Shown: one piece after another, positions 10,201 to 19,471 of the stretch
Position numbering within the stretch: position 1 is the stretch's first letter
Layout of the letters: the number at the start of each line of letters is the position of its first letter
From: an uncultured Clostridia bacterium
GTDB taxonomy: Bacteria > Bacillota > Clostridia > Oscillospirales > JAAYOS01
Reading direction: 5' to 3'
Assembly (NCBI GenBank): GCA_947630675.1
Contig: CANRIN010000005.1
Span: forward strand, 1-55,707
Length of the DNA stretch: 55,707 nt
Program-made: the position numbers and the translations under genes
The notes under the pieces: model-generated
What the model saw: the letters and a program-made list of their open reading frames with translations, nothing else
The model's database searches: none
What the model was told of the DNA's origin: nothing

Positions 10201-11290
10201 CCGGGAGGAGCCGCTGTCGGAGATACAGAATCTGGAGTACTCCTACGAGCTGCTGCCATCAGAGATGGACGGCGCGGAGGTCAAGGACTGGTACGTGGCA
10301 GCGGAGTACTATATCGACAAGTTGTCTGACGGCAAGACCTATCTTTTCAAGCACTCCTTTAGCTATGACACGACGTCCGGCACCTACACCAGCTTTGTGG
10401 GCGACAGCAAGTATATTGCACTGACAAACACCAACAGTGACAGCGTAATCGACCAGAGGGACCTTGAAGACACGAACAAAGATGAGGTCAGCAACTGGGA
10501 AGATCTGGCGGGGATCTCCAACTGGAAAGACGCCGGCCCCGAGGGTGTCACCGCGCCCTTCCATGCTGTGCTCGACCGGAACCCCGGCACCGCCGAGATC
10601 ACCATCAGCATCACCAACTCCGACGACCCCGGCGTCATCGAGATCCTGAAGTACACCGGCTCTATTGAGGACGGGAACTACCTCCAGGGCGCGACCTTCC
10701 GTCTGTATACCGGCGACGAGATCAGCATTGACAGCGTCAAGGGCATGATCGACAGAGGGGATCTGGCCGACTTGGAAAAGCTCCAAGTGGGCAGCAACTC
10801 CACCCGCGCCAACGGCAAGGTGGCCTTCGCGGGTCTGGACTCTACGAAGCACTACGTCCTGCGCGAGACCTTCGCCCCCACGGGCTACCGGATCATGGAC
10901 GAACTGTATCTGATCCACCCGAAGGACTGTGAGGATTATCGGAAGGAGCAGAGTACCACGCCTGACGATGAATGGGAGCAGTACAACCGGCAGAACTTCC
11001 GCTTCGGGGAGGACGGCACCGCCGACTACGTCCAGGCCGCCATCGCCAACATCCCCGCCAACGGCGACATGGCCATCCGCAAGCAGATCGACGGCCGCGC
11101 GTGGAACGACAACGACAGCTTCTCCTTTGATATTGCGTTCCGGGATGCCACGGGCAAGGAGATTACTGCTCCGACAGACCTTGCTCTTACTGATGGCAAG
11201 ATTGACGTGGGCGGCGCGATCGTGATTGACGAGACAGAATATAACATTGTAACAAATAATGGCGAGAGCGGTGCAATAACTGCTTTTTAA
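7262..11290 (+). CDS. Giant pilin-like adhesin, N-terminal part (ends at in-frame TAA)
   Basis: I prefer ATG 7262 (MRHAKWLHKIYG) because GGGAG lies nine bases upstream and a clear signal peptide follows (Arg-rich start, VLAGLLAVVTTLGL, cleavage near ADAAP). An ATG at 7175 in the same frame would add 29 Arg-rich residues that mask the signal. The 1342-residue product includes an SdrD B-like module around residues 750-785 (GQVFYDKNSNGTYDS, then LSGVTLNLY) and a SpaA/CnaB-like module around 1120-1210 (LQGATFRLYTG, YVLRETFAPTGY). It stops at TAA 11288-11290 inside a pilin-type domain. The same frame stays open afterwards to 19348, so this is probably the front third of one broken gene. Without the rest it has an export signal but no wall anchor. 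Confidence 0.75.
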   Translation: MRHAKWLHKIYGVFGRAGVGRRVLAGLLAVVTTLGLVDFALPSADAAPESSYEAEKAKRLGEYKQKFDLSKLLWSGNKMAGATASYADSARNYLYWAPGQFGGVNYKNYIHVFAFEGDTICFGSNVANSEINAAGDGNVNATQKEEIEKRLGTGATVDIVMTDLRGNRILYDVVEGGKGHIPNVQTEVLAKTMENKAGNDSMNTELGVNLSKGDGTPQYTYTPLTYEVTETGVYTFEFHSYYYTSDVGHHRGHLGNKNNNTEAAWKTTSYVTGDNSALVTAWDISVFNEQGHKETGRVYADYLSLQQNGSNTVETYYVVTTDSYIYRWDWNGATPYTYNFFADNKGLTDNATGSTLYKSVKELQNTGFDYTRFGASYKYPGSANTDESKSYYIFFEMPDPDLEGHLYKKAIQPDPAENIRFMDHVEYEGETVTGSYVGMGGYFAFDTKEATTATLVLDFTKLKNKEGEPVYESEKYAPVTISGPVKPYSTNYFYWDGKDGKGTVIPVGTYNIQDVLTLTTKAGEIHFPVHDMEFARDGFTFTRVSPIYDRNGNQISDLEGKENILDATKSVIYYDDTALYYGERVGRTGLTEMDVRNADESTTSLREQNNGRVINDGTGKTYYKFHNMESSDGEYLVRRNLQDYVHGIDKWDNTGTFIRIGDHSHTTNTIEYYDAEGNFLAEGDFKEQQSKIDYLDSSKYPVAKTTTNAYGNTTDYGISDFWTFIPAMPAKVADTAETIQIIDGTAFNLTGQVFYDKNSNGTYDSMKDSDTLLSGVTLNLYKKTSDKSPAEGKTYVTLGAGSTKVNNKDTVATEWKVVNPYTGSTPEENNAYELYRTDVTPVSGRYFFTNIPYKEGDTFIYEVVRPNSSYYLTSGQKTPTPHTTGGTQNGSYALYAYDTAAHGTEVQVITVGGDGGVDPNIKPTDDPNHTITAVDVGYHYELNTKLTLKKTWAVDTAMAAPEPAVFEVCYVDSRNESHVYREEPLSEIQNLEYSYELLPSEMDGAEVKDWYVAAEYYIDKLSDGKTYLFKHSFSYDTTSGTYTSFVGDSKYIALTNTNSDSVIDQRDLEDTNKDEVSNWEDLAGISNWKDAGPEGVTAPFHAVLDRNPGTAEITISITNSDDPGVIEILKYTGSIEDGNYLQGATFRLYTGDEISIDSVKGMIDRGDLADLEKLQVGSNSTRANGKVAFAGLDSTKHYVLRETFAPTGYRIMDELYLIHPKDCEDYRKEQSTTPDDEWEQYNRQNFRFGEDGTADYVQAAIANIPANGDMAIRKQIDGRAWNDNDSFSFDIAFRDATGKEITAPTDLALTDGKIDVGGAIVIDETEYNIVTNNGESGAITAF

Positions 11291-11392
11291 GATACTCTGA
11301 AAACTTTTATCAATGCGTTCAATAACACTGATAAGTCCGACGACGTCACCGTCAACAGCAAGAGCGACCCCGCCAAGAACGTCATCACCCTT

Positions 11393-14300
11393 GTGGACGG
11401 GCAGAAGATCGAGGAGCTGCTGCCCGACACCAACCAGTCGGTGCCCCTGATCGTCAACAGCGAGGTGACCTATGACGCGGACGGCAACCCGACTAATGTG
11501 GACTTGCTGGAGGACGCTCAGCTCAACACCACCAAAACCAACCCAGGTGCGGATACCAACGTCTATGCGGCTGATCCCCACAAGTTCCCCGCCGCGGGCA
11601 CCTATACCTTCACCGTCAGCGAGAACGATCTGGACGGCGGCACGCTGAACAAATCCCTCCGTGTCTTCACTGTGGTGGTGAAGGTGACCCGCGAACTGGA
11701 TCCCGGGCTGTCAGTAGGCACGCAGCCCACCACAGGAAATTCCTACTTGGTGGCGTCGGTGGACAATATCTACTATCAGGACCCCACCGATGAATTCGTG
11801 GAGGGGGAGGATGCCTACCCCACCAATTACGGCGCCCGCCGGATCTACGCCGGCGTTGCGCCGACATTCACCAACACCTACTATGTCCAGCCCGCCATCC
11901 AGACCACCAGCTACGCCATAACCAAGAACTTCACCGGTCGGCTGGATACGAACGGGCAGCCCATCAACAGCGCCGACAACAACGAATACACTACCGGCTG
12001 GCGGGCAGACGACCACTTCTACGTCAGCATCACGGGCGCGGACCCGGAAACTCAGGCAGCCCTTGAGGCGGGCAATATCTATATTGGCGGCCTTCACGGG
12101 AAGAGAAATTCTGATGGGACCTTTGCGGAACAAAAATGGGTTGCGTTCAACCAGACCAACGTGACCAACGCCAATGATACGACCGACGAGGCAATAACAG
12201 GGCAGGTCGATCCCGGCCACACCTTCACCTTTGAGGAGATAGACTTCCAGAAGCTGGAGTTCCCGGTGAAGTGGGTGTTCTCGGATGCGACCAAGCTGCC
12301 AGAGGGTAAATCCAAAGGCGACCCCGTGCCGGAAGCAGAGGGCGGAAAGAACGTCGTAGTTTACAAGGACGGAACAACAACTCCCAGCCTTCCCGAAGGC
12401 AACTACTTCGTTGTGAACCCTGAAAGCAATCAGGCAACCGATTACTACCCCGTAGAATCCCGCACCGAGGATATCGTCTACAATCTCGAGATTCGGGAAT
12501 ACCAGCCGAACGAGACCAAGGGCATCACCTACGACCCCCAGGTCTACACCCTGGTCATCACCCTGAAAAACGCCCCCGGCGGCGAAGCAGGCAACACCGT
12601 GGACGGCATCGTGGACGAGTTGGACTTCAAGCTGTACGCCTGTGACAGCAATCACATTGCGGAAAACGAGCCCCAGGCCACCTGCGAGACCGACCAGAAG
12701 GTGGTAACCACATTCAAGGATTGGGCAGAAGCTAAGTTCGATGAAAGTGAGATAGACGGCGGCTGGACGAAGAAGTGGTACTACGTCAACAACAGCGGCG
12801 ACGACCCCGTTATCCGTGAAGCGGAGGTTGCGGCGTGGTCGGACGGTACGGAAAGCGAAAAGGTGCCGACCAAATTCAAGGTAATGGTGCCCCTTGCGGC
12901 AGGACGTGAGCAGGAAATCTTTATTGTCGCTAGCTCCGAAGAGGCTAATTCCGAAACCTATACCTACACTTTTGAATCTTTGCAAGAAGCCGCAAGTACC
13001 ACTCTCACCTTCATCGCCAAGCGCGAGGGCCACACCAACTCGATAGAGAACGGCCACACCATGACCTTCTCCAACACCTACGAGGCCACCGGCATCTGGA
13101 CGCCCACCATCACCAAGACCCTGACCGGCCGCGACTGGCAGGAGGGAGAGACGTTCGATTTCAGCCTGGAATGCACCGAATTCCCGGGAACTTATAATCC
13201 ATTGGCCGCATCACAGACGATCAATATAGGAAAGCCGGAATCCGGCAATCAAAATAGCGGGAATTTTGATGCGGTCACTTTCAATGCCCCGGGTGTATAC
13301 AAGTTCACCATCAAGGAGACTCACCCCGGTGCGGGCTTGGGAGGCGGAGACCATACCCCGGATATTACTCTCAAGATAACGGCGCAAGATCAAAATGACG
13401 GTAAACTTTTCCTTACCGTCGAGGCCGAGGGAGCGACTACGCCGCCGGTGGGCAGCGACCTGGGTACTACAAGCAATAATGTCACCTCCACCATCAACTT
13501 TGTCAACACCTACAGCGACAGCGGTGCGTTTGTCCTTGCCGTTGCGAAGACCCTCACCGGCAAGAATTGGGGAAGTGACGAGTTCAAGTTCACCATCGAG
13601 GCGAAAAAGCAGAGTGGGGAAAACTGGGTAGATATTCCGGATGATGACCCTCTCGAACTATCTTCGAGCTTTAGCCCATTTATCGTCAAAGCTAGCGATG
13701 ATGGTACCGGAGAGACCCGGACACATACGCTGGGAACAGTCAAGGTGGGCAACCTGGAGGGCAAGGAAGCTACGTACAGGTTCACAGTCACAGAGGATAC
13801 AACGAATTTTGACAGCCGGAAGCTCTACTGCGCGCAGCCGACGATCTATCTGACGGTGACCGTGACCCCGGCAATAAGCACCGGTAATGATACCATTTTG
13901 GCCACCTACGCCTATCTGGAGACCGGTGAGGAGTCCATCGCGCTTACGGGCAACCCGCTGACCCTGCCTTTCACCAACCGGTACTACGCCGACACGGTTC
14001 CGGACACCGGCTTCGAGGTTGCCAAGTCCTTCACCGGAAGACCGAGCGATGAGTGGCTTGCGGACGACACGTTTACCGTCACGGTGGCGTTTGACAGCAG
14101 CAGCACCGGCGAACTTGAGAACGTGTTCTATAAAGATGGAACCGAATACAAGGCTGTCGAGGGCGACACGTTTAGCAAGACTGTCACTTTCACACAGGAG
14201 AGTCGTGCAGCTCAGCCCTTCGACTTCCGCTTCTTTGAGGAGGGAACGTATGCCTTTACGGTCAAGGAAACAGAGGAAGCGATCCCCGGCGTAACGTATG

Positions 14301-17300
14301 ACACGAGCACCTACACTGTGACCTTCCACGTCACAAGAAGTACAGAGGGCGATCAGGGACTTGTCGTCACACGCACCATCACAAAGAATGGCGCGGCGGT
14401 CGACGGCGGTATCGTCACTTTCGCAAACACCTACACGGCCACCGGCCAATGGACGCCCACGGTCAAAAAGACCCTCGAAGGCCGCGACTGGCAGACGGAC
14501 GAGGCGTTCACGTTCAAGCTCGAGTGTACGAGCTGGCCGGGAAGCCCCAACGATACATACAAGCCGGTAATTGCGGATGGCAAGTCCCAAATCACCGTGA
14601 ATAAGGCTCAAAGCACCGACGGCGTTTCCTTCGATACGGTCACGCTCAACAGAGCGGGGAATTATACCTTCAAAATCTCCGAAGTCGATAAGGGTTCCGG
14701 CCTCGGCACCGGCGGAGTGACGCCTGAAAGCGGCGAAATAGTCCTTAACGTGAACGCTGCCGACAACGGCAACGGTACGCTGAACATCACCGTCGCCGGC
14801 GACGGCGGAACTTCGTCGGCGGGCGGAGACATCAATGCCACGTCCACCGTCAACTTTGTCAACACTTACAGCGAGAGCGGCGAGTTTGCGGTGTCCGTCT
14901 CCAAGCTGCTCACCGGCAGGGCTTGGAAAACGAATGAGACGTTTGACTTTACCGTTGAACCGGGTGACGACGCTACAAGAACCGCAATTCAGAGAGGACC
15001 TCTTTCCGTGCCGTGGGATACCTATAAGGACGGCAATGCGCATACCGTCACGGTGGGCGCCGGCGGCGACACTGCGTCGACCGAAGGAAGCTGGACTAAA
15101 AAGACCCACAGCCTCGGTGATCTGAAGGTCGGTCACCTCGGCGGTAACGGCGACGTGACGTACGAATTCCGGGTCAGTGAGGACACGTCGAAGTTCGGCG
15201 GCGACATCTACTGCCGTCAGCCCACCATCGATCTCTCGGTGAACGTGAAGTCTGATCCGACGACCGCCAAGCATACCTTCTCGGCCACCTACGCCTATCT
15301 CGGAGAATCCGAGACGCACGGCGGCGATGCGGCGGGGATCACTCTGCCCTTCACTAACGCCGCCGCCGCGCAGGATGTCGGCACAGGTGAGGTCGGCAGC
15401 GTTCTCACGATAGGTAAGACCATCGTCGGCAGAGGCTGGCTGAGTGATAGCTACACGGTCGCCCTTAGCTTAACGGACGGAGACGCCGAAAATGTGCGGT
15501 ATAACGATAATGGCAGTACGGAGTACCACGAACTGCCGACACAGCTCTCACACGGCTTCACGAGCAGCGACGGTACGGAGCCCGACCCGTGGGAGCTGAA
15601 CCTCCGCTTCTACGCAGAGGGAATGTACGTGTTCACCGTCACGGAGCAGCCTCCGGCAAGCGTGATGCATGGTGTCGTCTGTGACGACAGTACATATATC
15701 GTGACCTACGCCGTCACAAGCGTGAGCGGTACGCTGCAGGTGTACCGTTCCGTCTCGAGGGACGGCGAGGAGTACACAGAGGACAATATCGCATTTGTCA
15801 ACGTCTATACGCCCGCTCCCGCGATATGGACGCCCTCGGTGAGCAAGATCCTGAACGGCAGAGATTGGGTGCCGGCGGACAGCTTCACATTTGTGCTGAC
15901 GCAGGTGGGCGACACAAGCGTCTTGAGCGACCCCATGTCCGTTACGATCGGCGATGCGTCGAACCACACGGCGGCTTTCGGAAATATTACATTTACCGAA
16001 GCGGGGAACTATGAGTTCGCCGTTTGGGAGACCGATCCAACGCACGGCATCAAGCCCGGAATTACGCCGGAGCATGCGTATACCATCAAAGTCACGGCAG
16101 CGGACAACACAAGCGCCGGACGGCTGGAGCTGTCGTTTGAGCGGGTGCATCCGGAGCCCGTGCTGGACGCCGGCGGGCTGCATTACGACACCGAGACCAC
16201 CTTTACAAACACATACAGCCAGCAGCCGGGCACGTTTGCGCTGGAGCTGCAAAAGACGCTTTCGGGGCGCGAGTGGCAGACCGGAGACGCATTCACGTTC
16301 ATCATCACGCCCGGCGAGGAGATACGGTCGGGCGATATGACCTTCCCCGAAGACTGGGCGGAGGAAAGCGACGGGTCGTATACGTTTACGGTGTCCGGCA
16401 GCGGCACACCTGCCGCGGGCGACACCCGCGTCCTGTCTCTGGGCAGCATCGGGGTCAACACACCGGGAACCTACCACTTCACCGTGACGGAGACTGCGGG
16501 CGGAGAGGATACCTACTGCCCGGAGGACTCGATCATCCTCATCGTCAAGGCGTCGGCCGAGACGGACGACAGCGGCGAACCCACCGGGAACATGGTGGTG
16601 ACGACCTTTGCCTATTCCGGCAGCGGCGAGAACGTCGGGCATGACGCGGCGGACGACACAACCACTCTGCCGTTTACCAACTACGCCTACGCCGGTGTGG
16701 ACCTTACGCTGGAAAAGACGTTTACCGACAGTACCTCCGGCAGCGCCAAGGCGTGGACGGACGGGTTCTTCCTCGCTGAAGTGACGCTCGAGAGCGGCCC
16801 GGACGGACAGGTGACTTGCGGCGGTACGCCGCTCGCCGAGGGTCGGGCGCTGACCATTCCTCTGACAAACGCCGGGAAGAAGCTGACCTTCCGGTTCATG
16901 TCGGAGGGCGAGTATGTGCTCACCGCAAGAGAGGTCCGCGGCGGCGTTCCGGGAATAACCTACGACGAGAGCACCTATACCGTGACGGTGAACGTGACTG
17001 CCGACGCAGGCGGAGTGCTCACGGCCGTGGCCGAAATCACGAAAAACGGAGCCGCAGCCGACAGAATAGTATTTGAGAACAGCTACAGAGAGTCGGCGAT
17101 AACCGGCGGGCTCACGGTCATCAAGACCGTGGCGGGCGGCGGGACGCCCGGCGAGACGTTCGGCTTCACCGTCACCCTGAGCGGCGCGGATGTGGACGGC
17201 GTATTCGGCGGGATGGAGTTCATAAACAACGTCGCGAAATTCCAATTGGAGCACGACGGGGCTATAAGCGCCGTCGGCCTGCCGGCGGGCATTACCTACA

Positions 17301-19348
17301 CCGTGGCCGAGGAGCCGAGCGGGGAGTATATCCCGACCGCCGTCGGTGAGCGGGGACGCATCCCCGCCAACGGAAGCGTTACCGCGGCATTCGTGAACAC
17401 CCCGGGCGAGGTGTCCCCGCCGCATCAGGACGGTACCGGCAGCCTCTCGATCGTCAAAAACGTAGGCGGCGCCGCGGGCGAGACCGACAGGGAGTGGCAC
17501 TTCACCGTGCAGCTCACCGGAAGCGGCGCGGAGGAAGTGAGCGGCGTCTACGGAGAGATGACGTTTGCCGGCGGCAGCGCCGAGGCCGTACTGAAGAGCG
17601 GGCACAGCGTGACCGCCGCAGGACTTCCCGCGGGACTGAGATATACCGTTACCGAGGCGGAAGCCGGACTGGACGGCTATGAGACCTCCGCCTCCGGAGA
17701 AACCGGCTATATCGTGGACGGCGGGACTGCTGCCGCAACGTTTATCAACTACCGCGACAAAGCTCCGGAGCCGACCGGCAGCCTGACCGTGGCGAAGGTC
17801 GTGAGCGGTTCCGCGGGCGAGACCGGCAGGGAGTGGCACTTCACGGTGACTCTTACCGGAGACGGAGCTGCCGAAGTGACCGGTTCCTACGGCGGCGTTG
17901 CCTTCACGGGCGGCACTGCGAAAATCGTACTGAAGCACGGCGAGCGGAAGACGATGACCGGCATCCCAGCGGGACTCGGGTATACCGTCGCCGAGACGGA
18001 GGCCGATACGGACGGATACACGACGACGTCTGTCAGAGCAGAGGGGACGATAGAAGCAAACCGCGAGGCCGCCGCAGTGTTCACAAACGTGAATAACGGC
18101 GCGCCCGCAGAGCACCACGGTTTCCTCACGGTGACTAAGACGGTCACCGGCAACGGCGGTGAATACGACAGGGAGTTCTCCTTCACCGTCACGCTGAGCG
18201 ACACGAATTTCAGTGAAGGACCGTTTAAGAACGGTACGGCGGTATTTGCCCTGAAGGACGGCGGTTCTGCCACCTTTGAGCTGCCGGAGGGGACCGAGTA
18301 CACCGTTGTCGAGGACTCGAATTCGGGGTATACGCAGAGCGCATACGGATGGATGGGAAAAATCGCCGCGGGCGAGACATCTGTTGCGGCCTTCGTAAAC
18401 GACCGGCAGCTATCCGTCGGCAGCCTTACAATAGCAAAGACGGTCAGCGGCTCTGCGGGAGACCGAGAAAAAGAGTGGAACTTCCATGTGACGCTCGGCG
18501 ACAGCTCGGTGAATGGCGAGTACGGCGGCGTCACCTTCACGGCGGGCGAGGCCGACTTCACACTGAGGCACGGCGAGAGCGTCACGTTTGACGGCCTGCC
18601 GGCGGGAACAGCCTACACCGTGACCGAGGAGGAGGCAAATCAGGGGAGCTACATCACGACCGCGTACAACGACACCGGTCACATCCCCGCGAACAGCGCC
18701 GTTTTTGTAGAATTCGTAAACGAGCTGTACATTGCCCCGCCTCCGTCGGACAGGAGCGGCGATCTTGTCGTCACAAAGACAGTCGCCGGCGACGGTGCGG
18801 ACACCGGCCGCGAGTGGCGGTTCCGCGTGACTCTCGGTGATACGGGGCTCACCGGCCGGTACGGAGACATGTTCTTTACGGACGGCACGGCGGAGTTCAC
18901 GCTGAAACACGGCGAAAGCGCTTCGGCGCTGAAGCTGCCGGCGGGGACGTCCTATGCCGTCACCGAGCTGGACGCCGATTCGGACGGCTACACGACGAGC
19001 GCGTCCGGGATCTTCGGCACGATAACGGACGGCGGGACCTCCTACGCGGCTTTTGTGAACAGCAGGGATGCGGAGCCCACGGCGGAACCGTCTGCGGACG
19101 TCACGCCGGAGCCCACACAGGAGCCCACACATGGACCCTCTTCGGACGCCACCTCTGAGCCCACCGCGCCGCCCTCTGCGGACGTCACGCCGGGCTCGAC
19201 CCCGGAGGACACCCCGAAGACCGGCGACGACAGCCGCGCCGGCCTCTGGGCGATGCTCATGACCGTTTCGATAGCCGGAGCGGCGGCAGTGTCCTTCTCA
19301 CTTTGGAAGAAGCGGCGCGCAGCCGGATCCGGGGAACAGCAGCAATAA
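11393..19348 (+). CDS. Giant pilin-like adhesin, C-terminal part with sortase motif
   Basis: The reading frame is the same as that of the preceding gene and is open from 11291, directly after the TAA. The first possible start I see is GTG 11393, but it has no ribosome binding site, so this part is probably not translated separately. It holds nine FctA/Spy0128-like pilin isopeptide modules, recognisable by a KTLTGRDW-type start and a YTFTVSE or YAFTVKE segment, arranged as three copies of a three-module block (13085-17090). Six SpaA/CnaB-like modules follow (17101-19065), each starting GSLTVxKxVxG and ending in AAFVN. Then come a Pro/Ser/Thr spacer with TPEPTQEP-type units, the sortase signal TPKTGDD, a membrane helix and a KKRR tail. 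The intact protein would span about 4,030 codons and be linked to the wall. An adhesin or pilus-like role is inference. Confidence 0.75.
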   Translation: MDGQKIEELLPDTNQSVPLIVNSEVTYDADGNPTNVDLLEDAQLNTTKTNPGADTNVYAADPHKFPAAGTYTFTVSENDLDGGTLNKSLRVFTVVVKVTRELDPGLSVGTQPTTGNSYLVASVDNIYYQDPTDEFVEGEDAYPTNYGARRIYAGVAPTFTNTYYVQPAIQTTSYAITKNFTGRLDTNGQPINSADNNEYTTGWRADDHFYVSITGADPETQAALEAGNIYIGGLHGKRNSDGTFAEQKWVAFNQTNVTNANDTTDEAITGQVDPGHTFTFEEIDFQKLEFPVKWVFSDATKLPEGKSKGDPVPEAEGGKNVVVYKDGTTTPSLPEGNYFVVNPESNQATDYYPVESRTEDIVYNLEIREYQPNETKGITYDPQVYTLVITLKNAPGGEAGNTVDGIVDELDFKLYACDSNHIAENEPQATCETDQKVVTTFKDWAEAKFDESEIDGGWTKKWYYVNNSGDDPVIREAEVAAWSDGTESEKVPTKFKVMVPLAAGREQEIFIVASSEEANSETYTYTFESLQEAASTTLTFIAKREGHTNSIENGHTMTFSNTYEATGIWTPTITKTLTGRDWQEGETFDFSLECTEFPGTYNPLAASQTINIGKPESGNQNSGNFDAVTFNAPGVYKFTIKETHPGAGLGGGDHTPDITLKITAQDQNDGKLFLTVEAEGATTPPVGSDLGTTSNNVTSTINFVNTYSDSGAFVLAVAKTLTGKNWGSDEFKFTIEAKKQSGENWVDIPDDDPLELSSSFSPFIVKASDDGTGETRTHTLGTVKVGNLEGKEATYRFTVTEDTTNFDSRKLYCAQPTIYLTVTVTPAISTGNDTILATYAYLETGEESIALTGNPLTLPFTNRYYADTVPDTGFEVAKSFTGRPSDEWLADDTFTVTVAFDSSSTGELENVFYKDGTEYKAVEGDTFSKTVTFTQESRAAQPFDFRFFEEGTYAFTVKETEEAIPGVTYDTSTYTVTFHVTRSTEGDQGLVVTRTITKNGAAVDGGIVTFANTYTATGQWTPTVKKTLEGRDWQTDEAFTFKLECTSWPGSPNDTYKPVIADGKSQITVNKAQSTDGVSFDTVTLNRAGNYTFKISEVDKGSGLGTGGVTPESGEIVLNVNAADNGNGTLNITVAGDGGTSSAGGDINATSTVNFVNTYSESGEFAVSVSKLLTGRAWKTNETFDFTVEPGDDATRTAIQRGPLSVPWDTYKDGNAHTVTVGAGGDTASTEGSWTKKTHSLGDLKVGHLGGNGDVTYEFRVSEDTSKFGGDIYCRQPTIDLSVNVKSDPTTAKHTFSATYAYLGESETHGGDAAGITLPFTNAAAAQDVGTGEVGSVLTIGKTIVGRGWLSDSYTVALSLTDGDAENVRYNDNGSTEYHELPTQLSHGFTSSDGTEPDPWELNLRFYAEGMYVFTVTEQPPASVMHGVVCDDSTYIVTYAVTSVSGTLQVYRSVSRDGEEYTEDNIAFVNVYTPAPAIWTPSVSKILNGRDWVPADSFTFVLTQVGDTSVLSDPMSVTIGDASNHTAAFGNITFTEAGNYEFAVWETDPTHGIKPGITPEHAYTIKVTAADNTSAGRLELSFERVHPEPVLDAGGLHYDTETTFTNTYSQQPGTFALELQKTLSGREWQTGDAFTFIITPGEEIRSGDMTFPEDWAEESDGSYTFTVSGSGTPAAGDTRVLSLGSIGVNTPGTYHFTVTETAGGEDTYCPEDSIILIVKASAETDDSGEPTGNMVVTTFAYSGSGENVGHDAADDTTTLPFTNYAYAGVDLTLEKTFTDSTSGSAKAWTDGFFLAEVTLESGPDGQVTCGGTPLAEGRALTIPLTNAGKKLTFRFMSEGEYVLTAREVRGGVPGITYDESTYTVTVNVTADAGGVLTAVAEITKNGAAADRIVFENSYRESAITGGLTVIKTVAGGGTPGETFGFTVTLSGADVDGVFGGMEFINNVAKFQLEHDGAISAVGLPAGITYTVAEEPSGEYIPTAVGERGRIPANGSVTAAFVNTPGEVSPPHQDGTGSLSIVKNVGGAAGETDREWHFTVQLTGSGAEEVSGVYGEMTFAGGSAEAVLKSGHSVTAAGLPAGLRYTVTEAEAGLDGYETSASGETGYIVDGGTAAATFINYRDKAPEPTGSLTVAKVVSGSAGETGREWHFTVTLTGDGAAEVTGSYGGVAFTGGTAKIVLKHGERKTMTGIPAGLGYTVAETEADTDGYTTTSVRAEGTIEANREAAAVFTNVNNGAPAEHHGFLTVTKTVTGNGGEYDREFSFTVTLSDTNFSEGPFKNGTAVFALKDGGSATFELPEGTEYTVVEDSNSGYTQSAYGWMGKIAAGETSVAAFVNDRQLSVGSLTIAKTVSGSAGDREKEWNFHVTLGDSSVNGEYGGVTFTAGEADFTLRHGESVTFDGLPAGTAYTVTEEEANQGSYITTAYNDTGHIPANSAVFVEFVNELYIAPPPSDRSGDLVVTKTVAGDGADTGREWRFRVTLGDTGLTGRYGDMFFTDGTAEFTLKHGESASALKLPAGTSYAVTELDADSDGYTTSASGIFGTITDGGTSYAAFVNSRDAEPTAEPSADVTPEPTQEPTHGPSSDATSEPTAPPSADVTPGSTPEDTPKTGDDSRAGLWAMLMTVSIAGAAAVSFSLWKKRRAAGSGEQQQ
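13085..17090 (+). repeat. Higher-order repeat: three copies of a three-module pilin block
   Basis: Module starts alternate in a fixed order. Type A is IWTPTITKTLTGRDW at 13091, QWTPTVKKTLEGRDW at 14447 and IWTPSVSKILNGRDW at 15824. Type B is FVLAVAKTLTGKNW, FAVSVSKLLTGRAW and FALELQKTLSGREW. Type C is FEVAKSFTGR, LTIGKTIVGRGW and LTLEKTFTD. The conserved TGG codon of type A lies at 13097, 14450 and 15827, giving block lengths of 1353 and 1377 bases. This points to duplication of whole three-domain blocks, not of single domains. Confidence 0.75.
17101..19065 (+). repeat. Six tandem SpaA/CnaB-like modules
   Basis: Units begin near 17104, 17438, 17778, 18118, 18419 and 18758, each with GxLTVxKTVxG, a (R)EWHFTVTL strand, LPAGxxYTVxE and a final AAFVN. 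They are 300-340 bases long. They form the stalk between the pilin blocks and the sortase signal. Confidence 0.75.
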
Positions 19349-19357
19349 CGGGCGCCG

Positions 19358-19396
19358 AAAAGCGGCGGACAGATATCCTGTCCGCCGCTTTAAAAT
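19358..19396 (+). terminator. Terminator after the adhesin gene
   Basis: A 13-bp or longer stem, AAGCGGCGGACAG (19360-19372) with CTGTCCGCCGCTT (19378-19390), is followed by TTAAAATTTTT. The T tract is interrupted, so efficiency is uncertain. Confidence 0.7.
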
Positions 19397-19398
19397 TT

Positions 19399-19427
19399 TT
19401 GAAAGTCCGTTTTTTGGGACTTATACT
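19399..19427 (+). promoter_or_regulatory. Putative promoter of cas3
   Basis: TTGAAA (19399-19404), a 17-base spacer and TATACT (19422-19427), 44 bases before the cas3 ATG. A 6-bp inverted repeat, AAGTCC (19403-19408) with GGACTT (19417-19422), overlaps the spacer and could be an operator; that role is speculation. Confidence 0.55.
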
Positions 19428-19471
19428 GTGATAGAATATAAACATAAAACAGCTTAAAAGGAGTGACTGCA

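Noticed and set aside
15548-18118. Minus-strand open frame of 856 codons within the adhesin region
   Set aside because: The plus strand encodes clear repeated pilin modules; the minus frame has no module conservation in step with the repeats.
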